A stretch of 64,000 bases of DNA from Azospirillum brasilense (GTDB taxonomy: Bacteria; Pseudomonadota; Alphaproteobacteria; Azospirillales; Azospirillaceae). This document shows positions 18,037-27,943 of the stretch, piece by piece. Every line of letters starts with the position of its first letter. Positions within the stretch are counted from its first letter, which is position 1. The notes below the pieces were generated by a model. That model worked only from the letters and a program-made list of their open reading frames with translations. It was not told where the DNA came from and searched no databases. The translations under genes were made by a program, and so were the position numbers. The DNA is taken from assembly GCF_005222205.1 (NCBI RefSeq), contig NZ_CP032346.1, forward strand, positions 849,001-913,000, in the 5' to 3' direction.

Positions 18037-19953
18037 TCAGGCCCGCACCGCCGCCGCCTCGATCCCCAGCGCCTGCAAGGCGGTGGCGACGATGTGGCGG
18101 GCGGCGAGACCGGCCTCCTCATACTGCTTGGCCGGGCTGTCATGGTCGAGGAAGCGGTCGGGCAGGACCATCGGACGGATCTTCAACCCGCCGTCCAACA
18201 GCCCGGCCATCGCCAGATGCTGCAGCACGAAGCTGCCGAAGCCGCCGACCGAACCCTCCTCGATGGTGATCAGCACCTCATGCTCCAGCGCCAGACGGCG
18301 CACCAGCTCCTCGTCCAGAGGCTTGGCGAAGCGCGCGTCGGCCACCGTCGTCGACAGCCCGCGCGCGCCCAGCTCCGCCGCCGCCTTGCGCGCCTCGGCC
18401 AGACGCGTGCCGTAGCTGAGGATCGCCACCTTGGTGCCTTCCTGAAGGATGCGGCCCTTGCCGATGGGCAGCACCTCGCCGCGCTCCGGCAGCTCCAGCC
18501 CCACCCCCTCGCCGCGCGGGTAGCGCAGCGCCGAGGCGCGGTCGTCGATGGCAGCGCTGGTCGCCACCATGTGCATCAGCTCCAGCTCGTCCGCCGCCGC
18601 CATCAGCACGATGTCGGGCAGACAGCCGAGATAGGCGACGTCGAAGGCCCCGGCGTGGGTCGCCCCGTCCGCCCCGACCAGACCGGCGCGGTCGAGCGCG
18701 AAACGCACCGGCAGGCGCTGCAGCACCACGTCATGCACCACCTGGTCATAGGCGCGCTGCAGGAAGGTCGAATAGATCGCGCAGAAGGGCTTGAAGCCCT
18801 CCGTCGCCAACCCGGCGGCGAAGGTCACGGCGTGCTGCTCGGCGATGCCGACGTCGAAGCAGCGGTCGGGGAAGCGCTGGCCGAACAGGTCGAGCCCGGT
18901 GCCCGAGGGCATGGCCGCGGTGATGCCGAGAACGCGGGAGTCGCGCTCGGCCTCGGCGATCAGGGCGTTGGCGAAGACGCGGGTGTAGGTCGGGGCGTTG
19001 GACTTGGGCTTGGACTGGGCGCCGGTGACGACGTCGAACTTGGCGACCGCGTGCAGCTTGTCGGCCGACGCCTCGGCGGGGCCGTAGCCCTTGCCCTTCT
19101 TGGTGACGACGTGGATCAGGACGGGCTTGTCGTCCTCGGCGTCGCGGACGTTCTGCAGGACCGGCAGCAGGTGGTCCAGATTGTGCCCGTCGATCGGGCC
19201 GATGTAGTAGAAGCCCATCTCCTCGAACAGCGTGCCGCCGGTGACCATGCCGCGGGCGTACTCCTCCGCCCGCCGCGCCGCCGTGCGCAGCGGCCGCGGC
19301 AACTGCTCCGCGATGTCCTTGGCCAGATGGCGCAGGCTGAGGTAGGGCTTGGAGGAAATCAGCCGCGACAGGTACGCGCTCATCGCGCCGACCGGCGGGG
19401 CGATGGACATGTCGTTGTCGTTGAGGATGACGATCAGCTTGCTGTTCGCCGAGCCGGCGTTGTTCATCGCCTCATAGGCCATGCCGGCGCTCATCGCGCC
19501 GTCGCCGATCACGGCGACCACATGGTTGTCGCGGCCCAGCTGGTCACGCGCCACCGCCATGCCCAGCCCGGCGGAGATCGAGGTGGAGCTGTGACCGGCG
19601 CCGAACGGGTCGTATTCGCTCTCCGACCGGTTGGTGAAACCCGACAGGCCGCCGCCGGTGCGCAGCGTGCGGATGCGGTCGCGGCGCCCGGTCAGGATCT
19701 TGTGCGGGTAGCACTGGTGCCCGACGTCCCAGATCAGCCGGTCGGCCGGGGTCTGGAACACGTAATGCAGGGCGACGGTCAGTTCGACCACCCCCAGCCC
19801 GGCGCCCAGATGACCGCCGGTCACCGACACCGCGCTGATGGTCTCCGTCCGCAGCTCGTCGGCCACCTGCCTGAGCTGCTCGGGCTTGAGCGCGCGCAGG
19901 TCGGCGGGGGTGCGGACGAGGTCGAGAAGCGGCGTCTTGTCGTTGGGGGTCAC
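18037..19953 (-). CDS. dxs: 1-deoxy-D-xylulose-5-phosphate synthase
   Basis: A 638-residue thiamine-diphosphate enzyme catalysing the first step of the MEP isoprenoid pathway, condensing pyruvate and glyceraldehyde 3-phosphate. Seen motifs: [31 protein letters not shown], the ThDP motif [18 protein letters not shown] near residue 154, and [18 protein letters not shown]. Full length and no gaps. It follows ispA by 18 bp on the same strand, so xseB, ispA and dxs form an operon, a common alphaproteobacterial arrangement. It supplies precursors for carotenoids, hopanoids, ubiquinone and undecaprenyl phosphate. Confidence 0.97.
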   Translation of the reverse strand: MTPNDKTPLLDLVRTPADLRALKPEQLRQVADELRTETISAVSVTGGHLGAGLGVVELTVALHYVFQTPADRLIWDVGHQCYPHKILTGRRDRIRTLRTGGGLSGFTNRSESEYDPFGAGHSSTSISAGLGMAVARDQLGRDNHVVAVIGDGAMSAGMAYEAMNNAGSANSKLIVILNDNDMSIAPPVGAMSAYLSRLISSKPYLSLRHLAKDIAEQLPRPLRTAARRAEEYARGMVTGGTLFEEMGFYYIGPIDGHNLDHLLPVLQNVRDAEDDKPVLIHVVTKKGKGYGPAEASADKLHAVAKFDVVTGAQSKPKSNAPTYTRVFANALIAEAERDSRVLGITAAMPSGTGLDLFGQRFPDRCFDVGIAEQHAVTFAAGLATEGFKPFCAIYSTFLQRAYDQVVHDVVLQRLPVRFALDRAGLVGADGATHAGAFDVAYLGCLPDIVLMAAADELELMHMVATSAAIDDRASALRYPRGEGVGLELPERGEVLPIGKGRILQEGTKVAILSYGTRLAEARKAAAELGARGLSTTVADARFAKPLDEELVRRLALEHEVLITIEEGSVGGFGSFVLQHLAMAGLLDGGLKIRPMVLPDRFLDHDSPAKQYEEAGLAARHIVATALQALGIEAAAVRA

Positions 19954-19971
19954 GTTGGAAACGTCCTCCGT

Positions 19972-20862
19972 TCAGGTCCGCCGCGCGACGACGAAGTCGG
20001 CGACCGCTTTGAGGATATCGGCGCGCCCGTCGAAGATCTCCAGGTGCGCCTTGGCCTGGACGGCCAGCATGGCGGCCTGCGAGCGGGCGCGGTCCCGCCC
20101 GAGGATGGACACGAAGGTCGCCTTTCCGGCCTCGGCGTCGCGCCCGACCGACTTGCCGGTCTCCGCCTCCGTGCCCTCCACATCCAGCAGGTCGTCGACG
20201 ATCTGGAAGGCCAGCCCGAGGTCGTGGGCGTAGGCGCGCAGCGCGAGGCGCTGCGGCGGCGGGGCCTTGCCCAGGATGCCGCCGGCCTCGCAGGAGAAGG
20301 CGATCATGTCGCCGGTCTTCATGCGCTGGAGCCGCGTCGTGGTGCCGAGGTCGAAGCTCTCATGCTCGGCGATCAGGTCGAGCATCTGGCCGCCGACCAT
20401 GCCGTGCGGTCCGGCCGCCTTGGCGAGCGCCGCCACGAGCTGGCAGCGCACGTTGGGGTCCTCGTGGGTCGCCGGGTCGGCCAGCACCTCGAAGGCGTAG
20501 GTCAGCAGCCCGTCGCCGGCCAGGATCGCGGTCGCCTCGTCGAACTTGTGGTGCACGGTCGGCTTGCCGCGGCGCAGGTCGCTGTCGTCCATCGCCGGCA
20601 GGTCATCGTGGACCAGCGAGTAGCTGTGGACGAACTCCACCGCCACGGCCACCCGCAGCGCGCAGTCCGGATTGACGCCGAACAGCGCCGCCGACTGGCA
20701 AACCAGGAAGGGACGCAGCCGCTTACCGCCGTTCAGGCAGCCGTAGCGCATCGCCTCCAGCACACGCGATTCGGGGAGATCGGTGGTCGGCAGGAGGTGC
20801 AGGATCGCACGCTCCACATCGGCGGCCATGTCGGCCATGGCTGTCTTGAGGTCGGTCTGCAC
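19972..20862 (-). CDS. ispA: Polyprenyl (farnesyl) diphosphate synthase
   Basis: An all-helical prenyltransferase of about 296 residues making farnesyl (or geranylgeranyl) diphosphate. The first aspartate-rich motif is [14 protein letters not shown] (near residue 90) and the second is FQIVDDLLD (near 222). KPTVHH and GGKRLRPFL are also typical. I choose the GTG at 20862, one base after the xseB stop, as it fits a coupled operon. An ATG at 20910 would overlap xseB by about 47 bp, and an ATG at 20838 would shorten the N-terminus. Product chain length cannot be certain from motifs alone. Confidence 0.92.
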   Translation of the reverse strand: MQTDLKTAMADMAADVERAILHLLPTTDLPESRVLEAMRYGCLNGGKRLRPFLVCQSAALFGVNPDCALRVAVAVEFVHSYSLVHDDLPAMDDSDLRRGKPTVHHKFDEATAILAGDGLLTYAFEVLADPATHEDPNVRCQLVAALAKAAGPHGMVGGQMLDLIAEHESFDLGTTTRLQRMKTGDMIAFSCEAGGILGKAPPPQRLALRAYAHDLGLAFQIVDDLLDVEGTEAETGKSVGRDAEAGKATFVSILGRDRARSQAAMLAVQAKAHLEIFDGRADILKAVADFVVARRT

Positions 20863-20863
20863 G

Positions 20864-21118
20864 TCAGTCGATCCGGGCGGGTTCGGTGCCGAGGGTGCCG
20901 TCGGCGGCAACGGTGATGCGGTCGATCTTGGCCTGGGCCTCGCGCAGCTTCGCCTCGCAATGCCGCTTCAGCGCGGTGCCGCGCTCGTAGGAGGAGATTG
21001 CGTCGTCGAGCTTGCCGCGCCCGTCCTCGAGCTGGCGCACGATGCGCTCAAGCTCGGCCAGCGCGTCCTCGAAGCTGAGGGCGGCGATGTCGGGGGGAAT
21101 GTTAGCGAGGTCAGCCAT
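20864..21118 (-). CDS. xseB: Exodeoxyribonuclease VII small subunit
   Basis: An 84-residue protein with the XseB signature: ALSFEDALAELERIVRQLED, GKLDDAISSYERGTALKRHC and EAKLREAQAKID. It forms a coiled-coil that binds the large subunit XseA, which is not in this window. The ATG at 21118 (MADLANIPPD) is preferred over 21133. It is the first gene of the xseB-ispA-dxs unit. The C-terminus ends one base before the ispA GTG. Confidence 0.93.
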   Translation of the reverse strand: MADLANIPPDIAALSFEDALAELERIVRQLEDGRGKLDDAISSYERGTALKRHCEAKLREAQAKIDRITVAADGTLGTEPARID

Positions 21119-21275
21119 GATCCATCCGGCCAATGATCCATACGATGGGGTGCCCGCGATGGGACCGAAAACCGAAATTATGGCTCAGCCCCCAAATGCG
21201 CAAGGCCCGCGGCGGGCGTATCACGCTCCCACCACGGGCCTAGCCGGAAGAATCGGCCGGAAGAATTCGGAAAGC

Positions 21276-22205
21276 TCAGCAGTACATCAATTCGCGCACA
21301 TGCGCCGCGGTGGCGGAGGCGAGGGCGCGCAGATTGTATCCGCCTTCCAGCACCGACACGATGCGGGCGCCGCAATGGGTGCGGGCCAGATCGCCCAGCT
21401 TGCGGGTGGCCCAGGCGAAGTCGTCGTCGGTCAGGTGAAGCCCGGCCAGCGGGTCGCGCGAATGGGCGTCGAACCCGGCGGAGATGATCAGCAGGTCCGG
21501 TTTGAAATGGTCGATGGCCGGCAGGATGATGTGGGTCATCGCGTGGCGGAATTCCGGCGAGCCGGACATGGCGGCGAGCGGCGCGTTGACGCAGTTGCCG
21601 TACTCGCCCTTCTCACCCGCGTCGCCCGTGCCGGGATAGAGCGGCGACTGGTGGGTCGAGCAATAGAGCATGTCGGGGTCGCGCTGGAAGATGTCCTGCG
21701 TTCCGTTGCCGTGGTGCACGTCGAAATCCATCACGGCAACCCGCTGCAGCCCATGCGCCGCCCGCGCGTGGTAGGCGCCGACCGCGGCGTTGTTGAACAG
21801 GCAGAAGCCCATGGCCTTGTCATGCTCGGCATGGTGCCCCGGCGGGCGCACGGCGCAGAAGGCGTTGCGCGAATGGCCCGACGCCACCGCGTCCACCGCC
21901 GCGACCACCGCGCCGGCGGCGCGCAGCGCGGCCTCGCCTGAACCGGGGGACATCACCGTGTCGGCGTCGATGCCCGCGTGCTCCTGCTCCGGCACCAGGG
22001 CCAGGATGCGCTCGACATGCTCCCGCGGGTGCGCGCGGGAGAGCTGTTCGAGGGTGGCGAGCGGCGCCTCCTGCCGTTCGAGCATATAGAATTCTTCGGT
22101 CTCAAGCGACGCCAGCACCGCACGAAGCCGGTCGGCGCACTCCGGATGGCCCAGCCCTGTGTCGTGGTCCAGGCAGGCGGCGTGGGTGAACAGGGTGGTG
22201 AACAT
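21276..22205 (-). CDS. Histone deacetylase-family amidohydrolase
   Basis: A 309-residue zinc-dependent deacetylase of the arginase/HDAC fold. The catalytic elements are intact: RPPGHHAEH (near 123), DFDVHHGNGTQ (near 160), ISAGFDAHSRDPLAG (near 247), and VLEGGYN. Bacterial members act on acetylpolyamines, acetoin-like or other acyl amides; the physiological substrate here is unknown. The ATG at 22205 gives MFTTLFTHA, the normal start for the group. It lies upstream of xseB on the same strand, with about 150 bp between them. This gene order is common in alphaproteobacteria. Confidence 0.92.
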   Translation of the reverse strand: MFTTLFTHAACLDHDTGLGHPECADRLRAVLASLETEEFYMLERQEAPLATLEQLSRAHPREHVERILALVPEQEHAGIDADTVMSPGSGEAALRAAGAVVAAVDAVASGHSRNAFCAVRPPGHHAEHDKAMGFCLFNNAAVGAYHARAAHGLQRVAVMDFDVHHGNGTQDIFQRDPDMLYCSTHQSPLYPGTGDAGEKGEYGNCVNAPLAAMSGSPEFRHAMTHIILPAIDHFKPDLLIISAGFDAHSRDPLAGLHLTDDDFAWATRKLGDLARTHCGARIVSVLEGGYNLRALASATAAHVRELMYC

Positions 22206-22373
22206 GCTTTTCTGTCTTTTTCGTTCGTGTTCGAGGCATTTCCCTGCGTCCATTCTTCCTGGATCGCTAATGAAAGTACAGGATGATTGCGGGGCTTATC
22301 GTCACATCCCCCAACCGCCGCCGGCACCCCTTTTGCGCGGAGGACGTGCAAGCCATCCCGCCCTTCGGCGCGG

Positions 22374-22601
22374 TCAGGCGCAACGCTCGATCACGAAGCG
22401 GTAGACGCCGCCCTCCTCGACGCTGGAGGCCAGCCGGTTGCCGGTGGCCTCGCAGAAGGCGGCGAAATCCTTGGGCGCGCCGGGGTCGGTCGCCTCGACG
22501 GTCAGCGTCGATCCGGGCGGCACCGTCTTCAGCACCTTGCGCGCGCGCAGCACCGGCAGCGGGCATTGCAGCCCCTTGGCGTCGAGCGTCTGGTCGGCCA
22601 T
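22374..22601 (-). CDS. TusA/SirA-family sulfur carrier protein
   Basis: A 75-residue TusA-like protein with the CPxP motif at Cys13 (LQCPLPVLRA), the persulfide-carrying site. Later GSTLTVEATDPGAPKDFAAFC matches the family. Such proteins relay sulfur for tRNA thiolation, molybdenum cofactor or sulfur oxidation. The ATG at 22601 (MADQTLD) is preferred. It is divergent from the ArsR-type regulator at 22877, with a 275-bp shared promoter region in which I see no strong motif. No other tus genes are adjacent, so the partner is unknown. Confidence 0.88.
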   Translation of the reverse strand: MADQTLDAKGLQCPLPVLRARKVLKTVPPGSTLTVEATDPGAPKDFAAFCEATGNRLASSVEEGGVYRFVIERCA

Positions 22602-22876
22602 CGTTCCTTGAACTCCTTCGGTCACCGCCGCAACGATTCGAGGCGGCGAGTCTAGAACGGCGGCCCGCGCGCCATCAACCCGTTGAACGGTGCTGCCCCA
22701 TTGAACGGTGCTTTCGCGAAACGGGGAACATTCTTTCGACTACGGGACATCCACGGGTAGACAGCGCAGTACACTCTTCCATATGATTGAACACGAACGA
22801 TAAACGGCGGTGCTGCGGCGCAGGGATTGGGCGCAACGGTTCGCTGTTGCTTGGCGCCGACAGAAACGGTCGTTTC

Positions 22877-23236
22877 ATGAACATTGCCGATTTGCAGAGC
22901 AACGCACGGCGGGCCAGCACGCTGCTCAAGGCCATGAGCAACGAGCGCCGCCTGCTCATCCTGTGCTACCTGACCGAGGGCGAGAAATCGGTCGGCGAAC
23001 TGGAGGAGTTGGTCGACCTCAGCCAGTCGGCGCTGTCCCAGCATCTGGCCCGCCTGCGCCGCGACAAGCTGGTGCGGACGCGGCGCGCCGCCCAGAACAT
23101 TTATTACTCGCTGAACGGGCACGAGGCGCAAACCATCATGGCGACTCTCCATGAGCTGTTCTGCGCGCCCGTCGCCCGCAAGAAGGACGAGGGGTCCCCC
23201 ACCTCCGCCGAGGAAACCAGCAGCGCCCCGGCCTGA
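22877..23236 (+). CDS. ArsR/SmtB-family transcriptional regulator
   Basis: A 119-residue winged-helix regulator. The HTH is clear: LLKAMSNERRLLILCYL, KSVGELEELVDLSQSALSQ, and HLARLRRDKLVRTRRAAQNI. The paired-cysteine metal site of ArsR is absent; Cys appears only in LILCYL and ELFCAP. Together with the divergent TusA-like gene this recalls the sulfide/persulfide-sensing BigR/SqrR subgroup. That subgroup needs two conserved cysteines: LLILCYL fits the first, while the second is less clear. The ATG at 22877 gives a typical MNIADLQ start. Confidence 0.85.
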   Translation: MNIADLQSNARRASTLLKAMSNERRLLILCYLTEGEKSVGELEELVDLSQSALSQHLARLRRDKLVRTRRAAQNIYYSLNGHEAQTIMATLHELFCAPVARKKDEGSPTSAEETSSAPA

Positions 23237-23253
23237 CGCGGTCCTGTCCGGTT

Positions 23254-23658
23254 TCAGGCCCGTCCGAAGAAGCGCCGCCCGAACAGAAGAACCGCCAGGG
23301 CCAGGACCAGCCAGCCCAGGATGAAGGCGCTGCCGCCCGTGGGGGCCGTCATGGCGAAGGGCAGCGGGCCGCTGGTCGCGGTCGCGTAGAGCGTGCCGCT
23401 GAAAAGCAGGATTCCCGCCACGAACAGCCACCCTGACAGGCGCAGCGCCAGACGCGCAGGGCCGTCGGCGGTGCGCAGCAGCGCGACCAGGGCGACCAGG
23501 GCCAGCGCGTGCCACATCTGGTATTGCCCGGCCAGCCGGAACAGCTCCTGCCCGCGCGGATCGCCGGCCAACCCGTGGCTGGCATAGGCCCCGGCTCCCA
23601 CCGCGACGGCGCCGTTCAGGGCCGCGAAGGCGACCCACAGCCGATCAACCAGTCCCAT
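23254..23658 (-). CDS. DUF423 family membrane protein
   Basis: A 134-residue, four-helix inner-membrane protein of the DUF423 group (YgdD-like). The conserved stretches FAALNGAVAVGAGAYASHGL, QYQMWHALALV, FSGTLYATA and APTGGSAFILGW are all present. The start MGLVDRL at 23658 is preferred over a longer frame from 23754 whose extra residues are unlike the family. Its function is not established. It is convergent with the ArsR regulator (17 bp apart) and divergent from the response regulator at 23857. Confidence 0.88.
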   Translation of the reverse strand: MGLVDRLWVAFAALNGAVAVGAGAYASHGLAGDPRGQELFRLAGQYQMWHALALVALVALLRTADGPARLALRLSGWLFVAGILLFSGTLYATATSGPLPFAMTAPTGGSAFILGWLVLALAVLLFGRRFFGRA

Positions 23659-23856
23659 CGTTCCCCTCCACGCTGGCCTTTCCACGCTGGCATTCCCGCC
23701 GCACTCCCATTGTGGGGGACGGGAAAAGTTCGATCTCGAAACCAACTGGCCCATCCTTTGCTTAGCACGGGCAGGCCAGCCATCCTACCCCCTCGGGAAA
23801 CCGGGAGTCTGCGGCGGTTCGGCGCAAATTGATTTGCAAAATGCCAAAGGCTCGTC

Positions 23857-24411
23857 GTGAACCACATCATTCTGCACCGACAGCCGCAAGACACGTCCCA
23901 GGCCGAGCCCGTGCCACGCGCCGGGCCGGAGGGCGTGAGCACACCGCTGTCGCGCGAGGAGGACCGGCTGATCGCCTGGGCGATGGCCCGCGGCGGGCGT
24001 CTGCTGGTGGTGGACGACAGCCCGACCAACCGTCTGCTGACCGCGGCGCTGATGCGCAAGGTCGGCTTCACGGTCGACACCGCGGACGGCGGAGCGGAGG
24101 CCGTCGCCTCCGTCGCCACGGCGGAGGCTCCCTACGACGCCGTGCTGATGGACGTCGCCATGCCCGAGGTGGACGGGATCGCCGCGACCCTGGCGATCCG
24201 GGCGATGACCGGCCCGCGCGCCGCGGTTCCGATCATCGCGGTCACCGCCCACGGCTTCGCCGAGGACCGCGACCGCTGCGTGTTCGCCGGGATGAACGAT
24301 TACGTGCCCAAGCCGGTCCGCCGCCCCGAGCTTCTGGCGGCCCTGAGGCGCTGGCTGGAACCCGGGTCTTCGGAGGGTGAGACCGTCAGAAGGACGAGCC
24401 CGGCTCCTTGA
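23857..24411 (+). CDS. Single-domain response regulator
   Basis: A 184-residue protein with one receiver domain. LLVVDDSPTNRLLT gives the acidic pair, DAVLMDVAMPEVDG the phosphoacceptor Asp near residue 98, IIAVTAHG the Thr, and MNDYVPKPV the Lys. The approximately 45-residue N-terminal extension and the C-terminal tail are low-complexity and have no output domain. Receiver domains of this kind commonly derive from hybrid kinases (note the CheY-like DSPTNR). No kinase is adjacent. The 3' end overlaps the convergent DUF924 gene by 26 bp. Confidence 0.85.
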   Translation: MNHIILHRQPQDTSQAEPVPRAGPEGVSTPLSREEDRLIAWAMARGGRLLVVDDSPTNRLLTAALMRKVGFTVDTADGGAEAVASVATAEAPYDAVLMDVAMPEVDGIAATLAIRAMTGPRAAVPIIAVTAHGFAEDRDRCVFAGMNDYVPKPVRRPELLAALRRWLEPGSSEGETVRRTSPAP

Positions 24412-24937
24412 GGAACTCCGCCTCCTCCGGCGTCGTCTCGCGGCCGAGGACGGCGTTGCGGTGGGGGAAGCGGCCGAAGCGCGCGATGACCGCGCGGTGG
24501 CGCTCCGCGTAATCCACGACTTCCGGATCGCTGACCCGTTCCCGGAACAGGGTGCAGGACAGCTCCTGGCAGTCCATGTCCTCCTGATGCTCGAACGGCA
24601 GATAGAGGAAGATCCGCTCATCCTCGGTGCATTCCAGGTCGTAGCCCTGCTCCACCACATGGCGGGCCACCGCCAGCGCCTTGCCGTCGGTCGCGAAGGC
24701 CCGCGGCGAACCGCGGAAGACGTTGCGCGGCACCTGGTCCAGCAGGACGCAGAGCGCCAGGCAGCCGTCCACATCCTCCAGCCAGTGATCGTAGAGGCCC
24801 GCCGCCGCCGCTTCGTGATGGGGAAGCAGCGTGTCGCGCACCGTCCGGTCGAAACTGTCGGACTGGCGGAACCAGTAGGGCTTCATCGCCTCGTCGAACC
24901 AGAAATCCACGATCTCGTCGATCAGCCTGTCGGTCAT
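24386..24937 (-). CDS. DUF924 family protein
   Basis: A 183-residue protein of the DUF924 (TPR-like helical) group. Diagnostic motifs: IVDFWFDEAMKPYWF, FDRTVRDTLLPHHEAA, ALCVLLDQVPRNVFRG, and RFPHRNAVLGRETTPEE. Length matches the family. The ATG at 24937 (MTDRLIDEIVDFWF) is preferred. Its biochemical role is not known. It lies downstream of petC on the same strand but beyond a strong terminator, so it is transcribed separately. Confidence 0.9.
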   Translation of the reverse strand: MTDRLIDEIVDFWFDEAMKPYWFRQSDSFDRTVRDTLLPHHEAAAAGLYDHWLEDVDGCLALCVLLDQVPRNVFRGSPRAFATDGKALAVARHVVEQGYDLECTEDERIFLYLPFEHQEDMDCQELSCTLFRERVSDPEVVDYAERHRAVIARFGRFPHRNAVLGRETTPEEAEFLKEPGSSF

Positions 24938-24985
24938 CTGCACCACCTTCGCCTGGACATGGGTCGTCGTTAAAAGAACCTCGGC

Positions 24986-25019
24986 CAAAAAAAGAACAGG
25001 GCGCCCGAAGGCGCCCTGT
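24986..25019 (-). terminator. Rho-independent terminator of the petABC operon
   Basis: On the minus strand a perfect 10-bp stem, ACAGGGCGCC with TTCG loop, is followed by a run of seven T residues. It lies 37-70 bp after the petC stop. It is the clearest intrinsic terminator in the window. Confidence 0.9.
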
Positions 25020-25055
25020 CCAGTCTTAATCATCCACACCGGGCCGGGACGCGGC

Positions 25056-25820
25056 TCAGTGCAGGGTGCTCCACAGCTTGCGCTTGGTGGCGTACATCAG
25101 GCCGGCCAGCACGATCAGGAACAGGATCACCTTCACGCCCATCTGCTTGCGCGCGTCCATGTGCGGCTCGGCGATGAAGGTCAGGAAGGTGCTGATGTCG
25201 TGGGCCTGCTGCTGCACCGTCGCCGGGGTGCCGTCGGCGTAGGTCACCCCGTCCGGCATCAGGATGTTGGGCATGCCCACCTGATGGCCCGGGAAGTACT
25301 TGTTGTAGTTCATGCCCGGCATCAGGGTCACGCCTTCCGGCGGGTTCTCCTCGAAGCCGGTCAGGAAGGCGTAGAGATAGTCCTCGCCGCCGACGCGGGC
25401 CTTCGCCATCAGCGACAGGTCCGGCGGCAGGGCGCCGTTGTTGGCGGCGCGGGCGGCGTTGTCGTTGGGGAACGGCGACGGGAAGCGGTCGGCCGGGATG
25501 CCCGGACGCATGAACATCTCGCCCGCGTCGTTCGGACCGGCCTGGACCTCATAGCCGGCGGCGATCGCCTTCAGCTCGTCCTCGCTGAAGCCGATGCCGG
25601 CGAGGGTGCGGATCGGGACCAGCTTGGCCGAGTGGCAGGTCGAGCAGACTTCCTTGTAGATCTGGAAGCCGCGCTGCGCCGAGGCCTTGTCGATGGTGCC
25701 GAACACGCCGCTGTGCGACCACTCCTGCTTGGGAATGTGCACCGCTTCCGACGCCTGCGCGGCGCCGGCCAGACCCAGGGCGACGGCCGCGGAGAGGATG
25801 GCAGACTTCAGAGAGCGCAT
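25056..25820 (-). CDS. petC: Cytochrome c1 of the bc1 complex
   Basis: A 254-residue periplasm-facing haem subunit that passes electrons from the Rieske protein to cytochrome c. A signal peptide spans residues 1-23 (cleavage after AQA). The haem c site is CSTCH at 59-63. MPGMNYNKYFPGHQV contains the expected Met-ligand region. A single C-terminal membrane anchor (VKVILFLIVLAGLMYA) ends the protein. Its ATG shares bases with the petB stop in a TAATG overlap, so the two are translationally coupled. A larger reading frame running back to 26960 in this frame is antisense-type noise over petB. Confidence 0.96.
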   Translation of the reverse strand: MRSLKSAILSAAVALGLAGAAQASEAVHIPKQEWSHSGVFGTIDKASAQRGFQIYKEVCSTCHSAKLVPIRTLAGIGFSEDELKAIAAGYEVQAGPNDAGEMFMRPGIPADRFPSPFPNDNAARAANNGALPPDLSLMAKARVGGEDYLYAFLTGFEENPPEGVTLMPGMNYNKYFPGHQVGMPNILMPDGVTYADGTPATVQQQAHDISTFLTFIAEPHMDARKQMGVKVILFLIVLAGLMYATKRKLWSTLH

Positions 25821-27088
25821 TATGCCTTCTCCATGGGCTTGGCGTGGGCGCCGGCGGCAACACGGCCACCGCCCTTCAGAACCGGTTCGCAGATGCTGGC
25901 GGGAAGCGGCAGCGGACGCTCCAGCTTGCCCAGCAGCGGCAGCAGGATCAGGAAGTGGAAGAAGTAGTAGGCCGTGCCGATGCGGGCGACCAGCAGCCAC
26001 ACGCCTTCCGCGGGCATCGCGCCGGCGTAGCCCAGGACCAGGGCGTCGATGGCCAGGATCCAGAAGAACTGGCGGTAGATCGGACGGAACTTGCAGCTGC
26101 GCACCTTGGAGGTGTCGAGCCACGGCAGGGCCGCCAGCACCGCGATGGCGCCGAACATGGCGAGCACGCCGCCCAGCTTGTCCGGGATCGCGCGCAGGAT
26201 CGCGTAGAACGGCAGGAAGTACCATTCCGGAACGATGTGCGCCGGGGTGACCAGCGGGTTGGCCGGGATGTAGTTGTCCGGGTGGCCGAGGTAGTTCGGG
26301 GCGAAGAAGACGAAGGCCGCGTAGAAGATCAGGAACACGACGACCGCGAAGCCGTCCTTGATCGTGACGTACGGGTTGAACGGCACGGTGTCCTGCGGGC
26401 CCTTGGCGTCGATGCCCAGCGGGTTGTTGGAGCCGGAGACGTGCAGGGCGGCGGTGTGGAGGATCACCAGGCCCAGCAGCACGAACGGCAGCAGGAAGTG
26501 CAGCGCGAAGAAGCGGTTCAGCGTCGGGTTGTCGACCGAGAAGCCGCCCCACAGCCAGGTCACGATCGGGTCGCCGACCAGCGGGAAGGCCGAGAACAGG
26601 TTCGTGATGACGGTGGCGCCCCAGAAGCTCATCTGGCCCCACGGCAGCACGTAGCCCATGAAGGCGGTCGCCATCATGGCCAGCAGGATCAGCACGCCGA
26701 GGATCCACAGGATCTCGCGCGGCGCCTTGTAGGAGCCGTAGTAGAGACCGCGGAACATGTGGATGTAGACGGCGATGAAGAACATCGACGCGCCGTTGGC
26801 GTGGACGTAGCGCAGCAGCCAGCCGTAGTTGACGTCGCGCATGATGCGCTCCACCGACTCGAAGGCGATGTGCGTGTTGGCCGCATACTGCATCGCCAGC
26901 ACGAGGCCGGTGGCGATCATGATGACCAGCATGATGCCGGCGATGGCACCGAACGCCCACAGATAGTTGACGTTCCGGGGCATCGGATACTGGTTGTACT
27001 CATGGTCCAGCATCGTGAAGATCGGCAGGCGGCTGTCGATCCACTTCACGACGGGATTCTTGAACTGGGGGGCGTGAGCCTGAGCCAT
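25820..27088 (-). CDS. petB: Cytochrome b of the bc1 complex
   Basis: A 422-residue integral membrane subunit carrying haems bL and bH and the Qo/Qi quinone sites. Visible signatures: [32 protein letters not shown] with a haem-ligating His, [18 protein letters not shown], and the [13 protein letters not shown] motif of the Qo site. Eight membrane helices are expected; the length is that of a fused bacterial cytochrome b. It lies 29 bp downstream of petA. Together they oxidise quinol and reduce cytochrome c. Confidence 0.97.
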   Translation of the reverse strand: MAQAHAPQFKNPVVKWIDSRLPIFTMLDHEYNQYPMPRNVNYLWAFGAIAGIMLVIMIATGLVLAMQYAANTHIAFESVERIMRDVNYGWLLRYVHANGASMFFIAVYIHMFRGLYYGSYKAPREILWILGVLILLAMMATAFMGYVLPWGQMSFWGATVITNLFSAFPLVGDPIVTWLWGGFSVDNPTLNRFFALHFLLPFVLLGLVILHTAALHVSGSNNPLGIDAKGPQDTVPFNPYVTIKDGFAVVVFLIFYAAFVFFAPNYLGHPDNYIPANPLVTPAHIVPEWYFLPFYAILRAIPDKLGGVLAMFGAIAVLAALPWLDTSKVRSCKFRPIYRQFFWILAIDALVLGYAGAMPAEGVWLLVARIGTAYYFFHFLILLPLLGKLERPLPLPASICEPVLKGGGRVAAGAHAKPMEKA

Positions 27089-27117
27089 CTTGGGGTCTCC
27101 AGAACCTTAAGGGCCGC

Positions 27118-27687
27118 TTAGCCGAGCCGGACCGCGGTGTCGCTCGTGAAAGCGTACTGCGGAACGACGAGGTTGGCCGGGGCGGGACCCTTGCGGATGC
27201 GCCCTGCGGTGTCGTAGTGCGAGCCGTGGCACGGGCAGAACCAGCCGTCATAGTCGCCGCGCGGATCGGTCGGCTTCTGGCCCAGCGGCACGCAGCCCAA
27301 GTGCGTACAGATGCCGACGACGATCAGCCATTCCGGCTTCTTGACGCGGGCGTCGTCGGCGGCCGGGTCGCGCAACTCGCCGAGGTTGACGGTGCGGGCT
27401 TCCTCGATCTCCTTCGCCGTGCGGTGGCGGACGAAGACCGGCTTGCCGCGCCAGGTGACGGTGATCGCCTGGCCTTCCTGGACCGGGGCCAGATCCACGT
27501 CGATCGAAGCCAGCGCGAGGGTGTCGGCGGCCGGGTTCATGCTGTCGATGAACGGCCAGACGGCCGACGCGACACCAATGGCACCCACGGCACCGGTGGC
27601 GAGGTAGAGAAAATCACGGCGGGAAGCCCCCTCGCCGCCGGAGGCCGCGTGGCCACCCGTCCCGGGCGGATGCGTGGTCTGAGCCAT
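27118..27687 (-). CDS. petA: Rieske iron-sulfur subunit of the bc1 complex
   Basis: A 189-residue 2Fe-2S protein. A twin-arginine signal-anchor is seen at residues 22-30 (SRRDFLYLA) followed by a hydrophobic helix. Cluster ligands are Cys127 and His129 in CTHLGC and Cys151 and His154 in CPCHGS, with the Cys132-Cys153 disulfide pair present. It is the first gene of the petABC operon. The 256-bp region to the divergent trmL holds the promoter, which I could not pinpoint. Confidence 0.97.
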   Translation of the reverse strand: MAQTTHPPGTGGHAASGGEGASRRDFLYLATGAVGAIGVASAVWPFIDSMNPAADTLALASIDVDLAPVQEGQAITVTWRGKPVFVRHRTAKEIEEARTVNLGELRDPAADDARVKKPEWLIVVGICTHLGCVPLGQKPTDPRGDYDGWFCPCHGSHYDTAGRIRKGPAPANLVVPQYAFTSDTAVRLG

Positions 27688-27943
27688 AAGCGTTAATCTC
27701 CTCAAGGCATACGCGGCGCGCCGAAGCGCCCTATGACACGTGGACCAGTGTTTATCACGACTTGACGGGCATGTCCGCTCACTGGGTGGGTGGGTGCGCG
27801 CCGCGTCGACCGGGGTTGTATGTCCCGGGTATCCGGGGTGCGGTATACAGTCGCGGCAACGCCTTGAAAAGGTTTTGTCATCGGGACAACTTGTCGCGCT
27901 TTGCGGTGCACCATTAGACTTCGCTGAACCAAAAGGGAATTTC

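Noticed and set aside
17974-20916. Plus-strand 980-codon open frame opposite dxs and ispA
   Set aside because: It is antisense to two conserved enzymes with full motifs; high GC creates long open frames on the opposite strand. Its translation is rich in Arg, Gln and His and matches no pattern.
25056-26960. A 634-codon frame covering petC and part of petB
   Set aside because: Only the last 254 codons are cytochrome c1. The rest is a shifted frame of petB with no membrane-protein pattern; the real petC start is the TAATG overlap at 25820.
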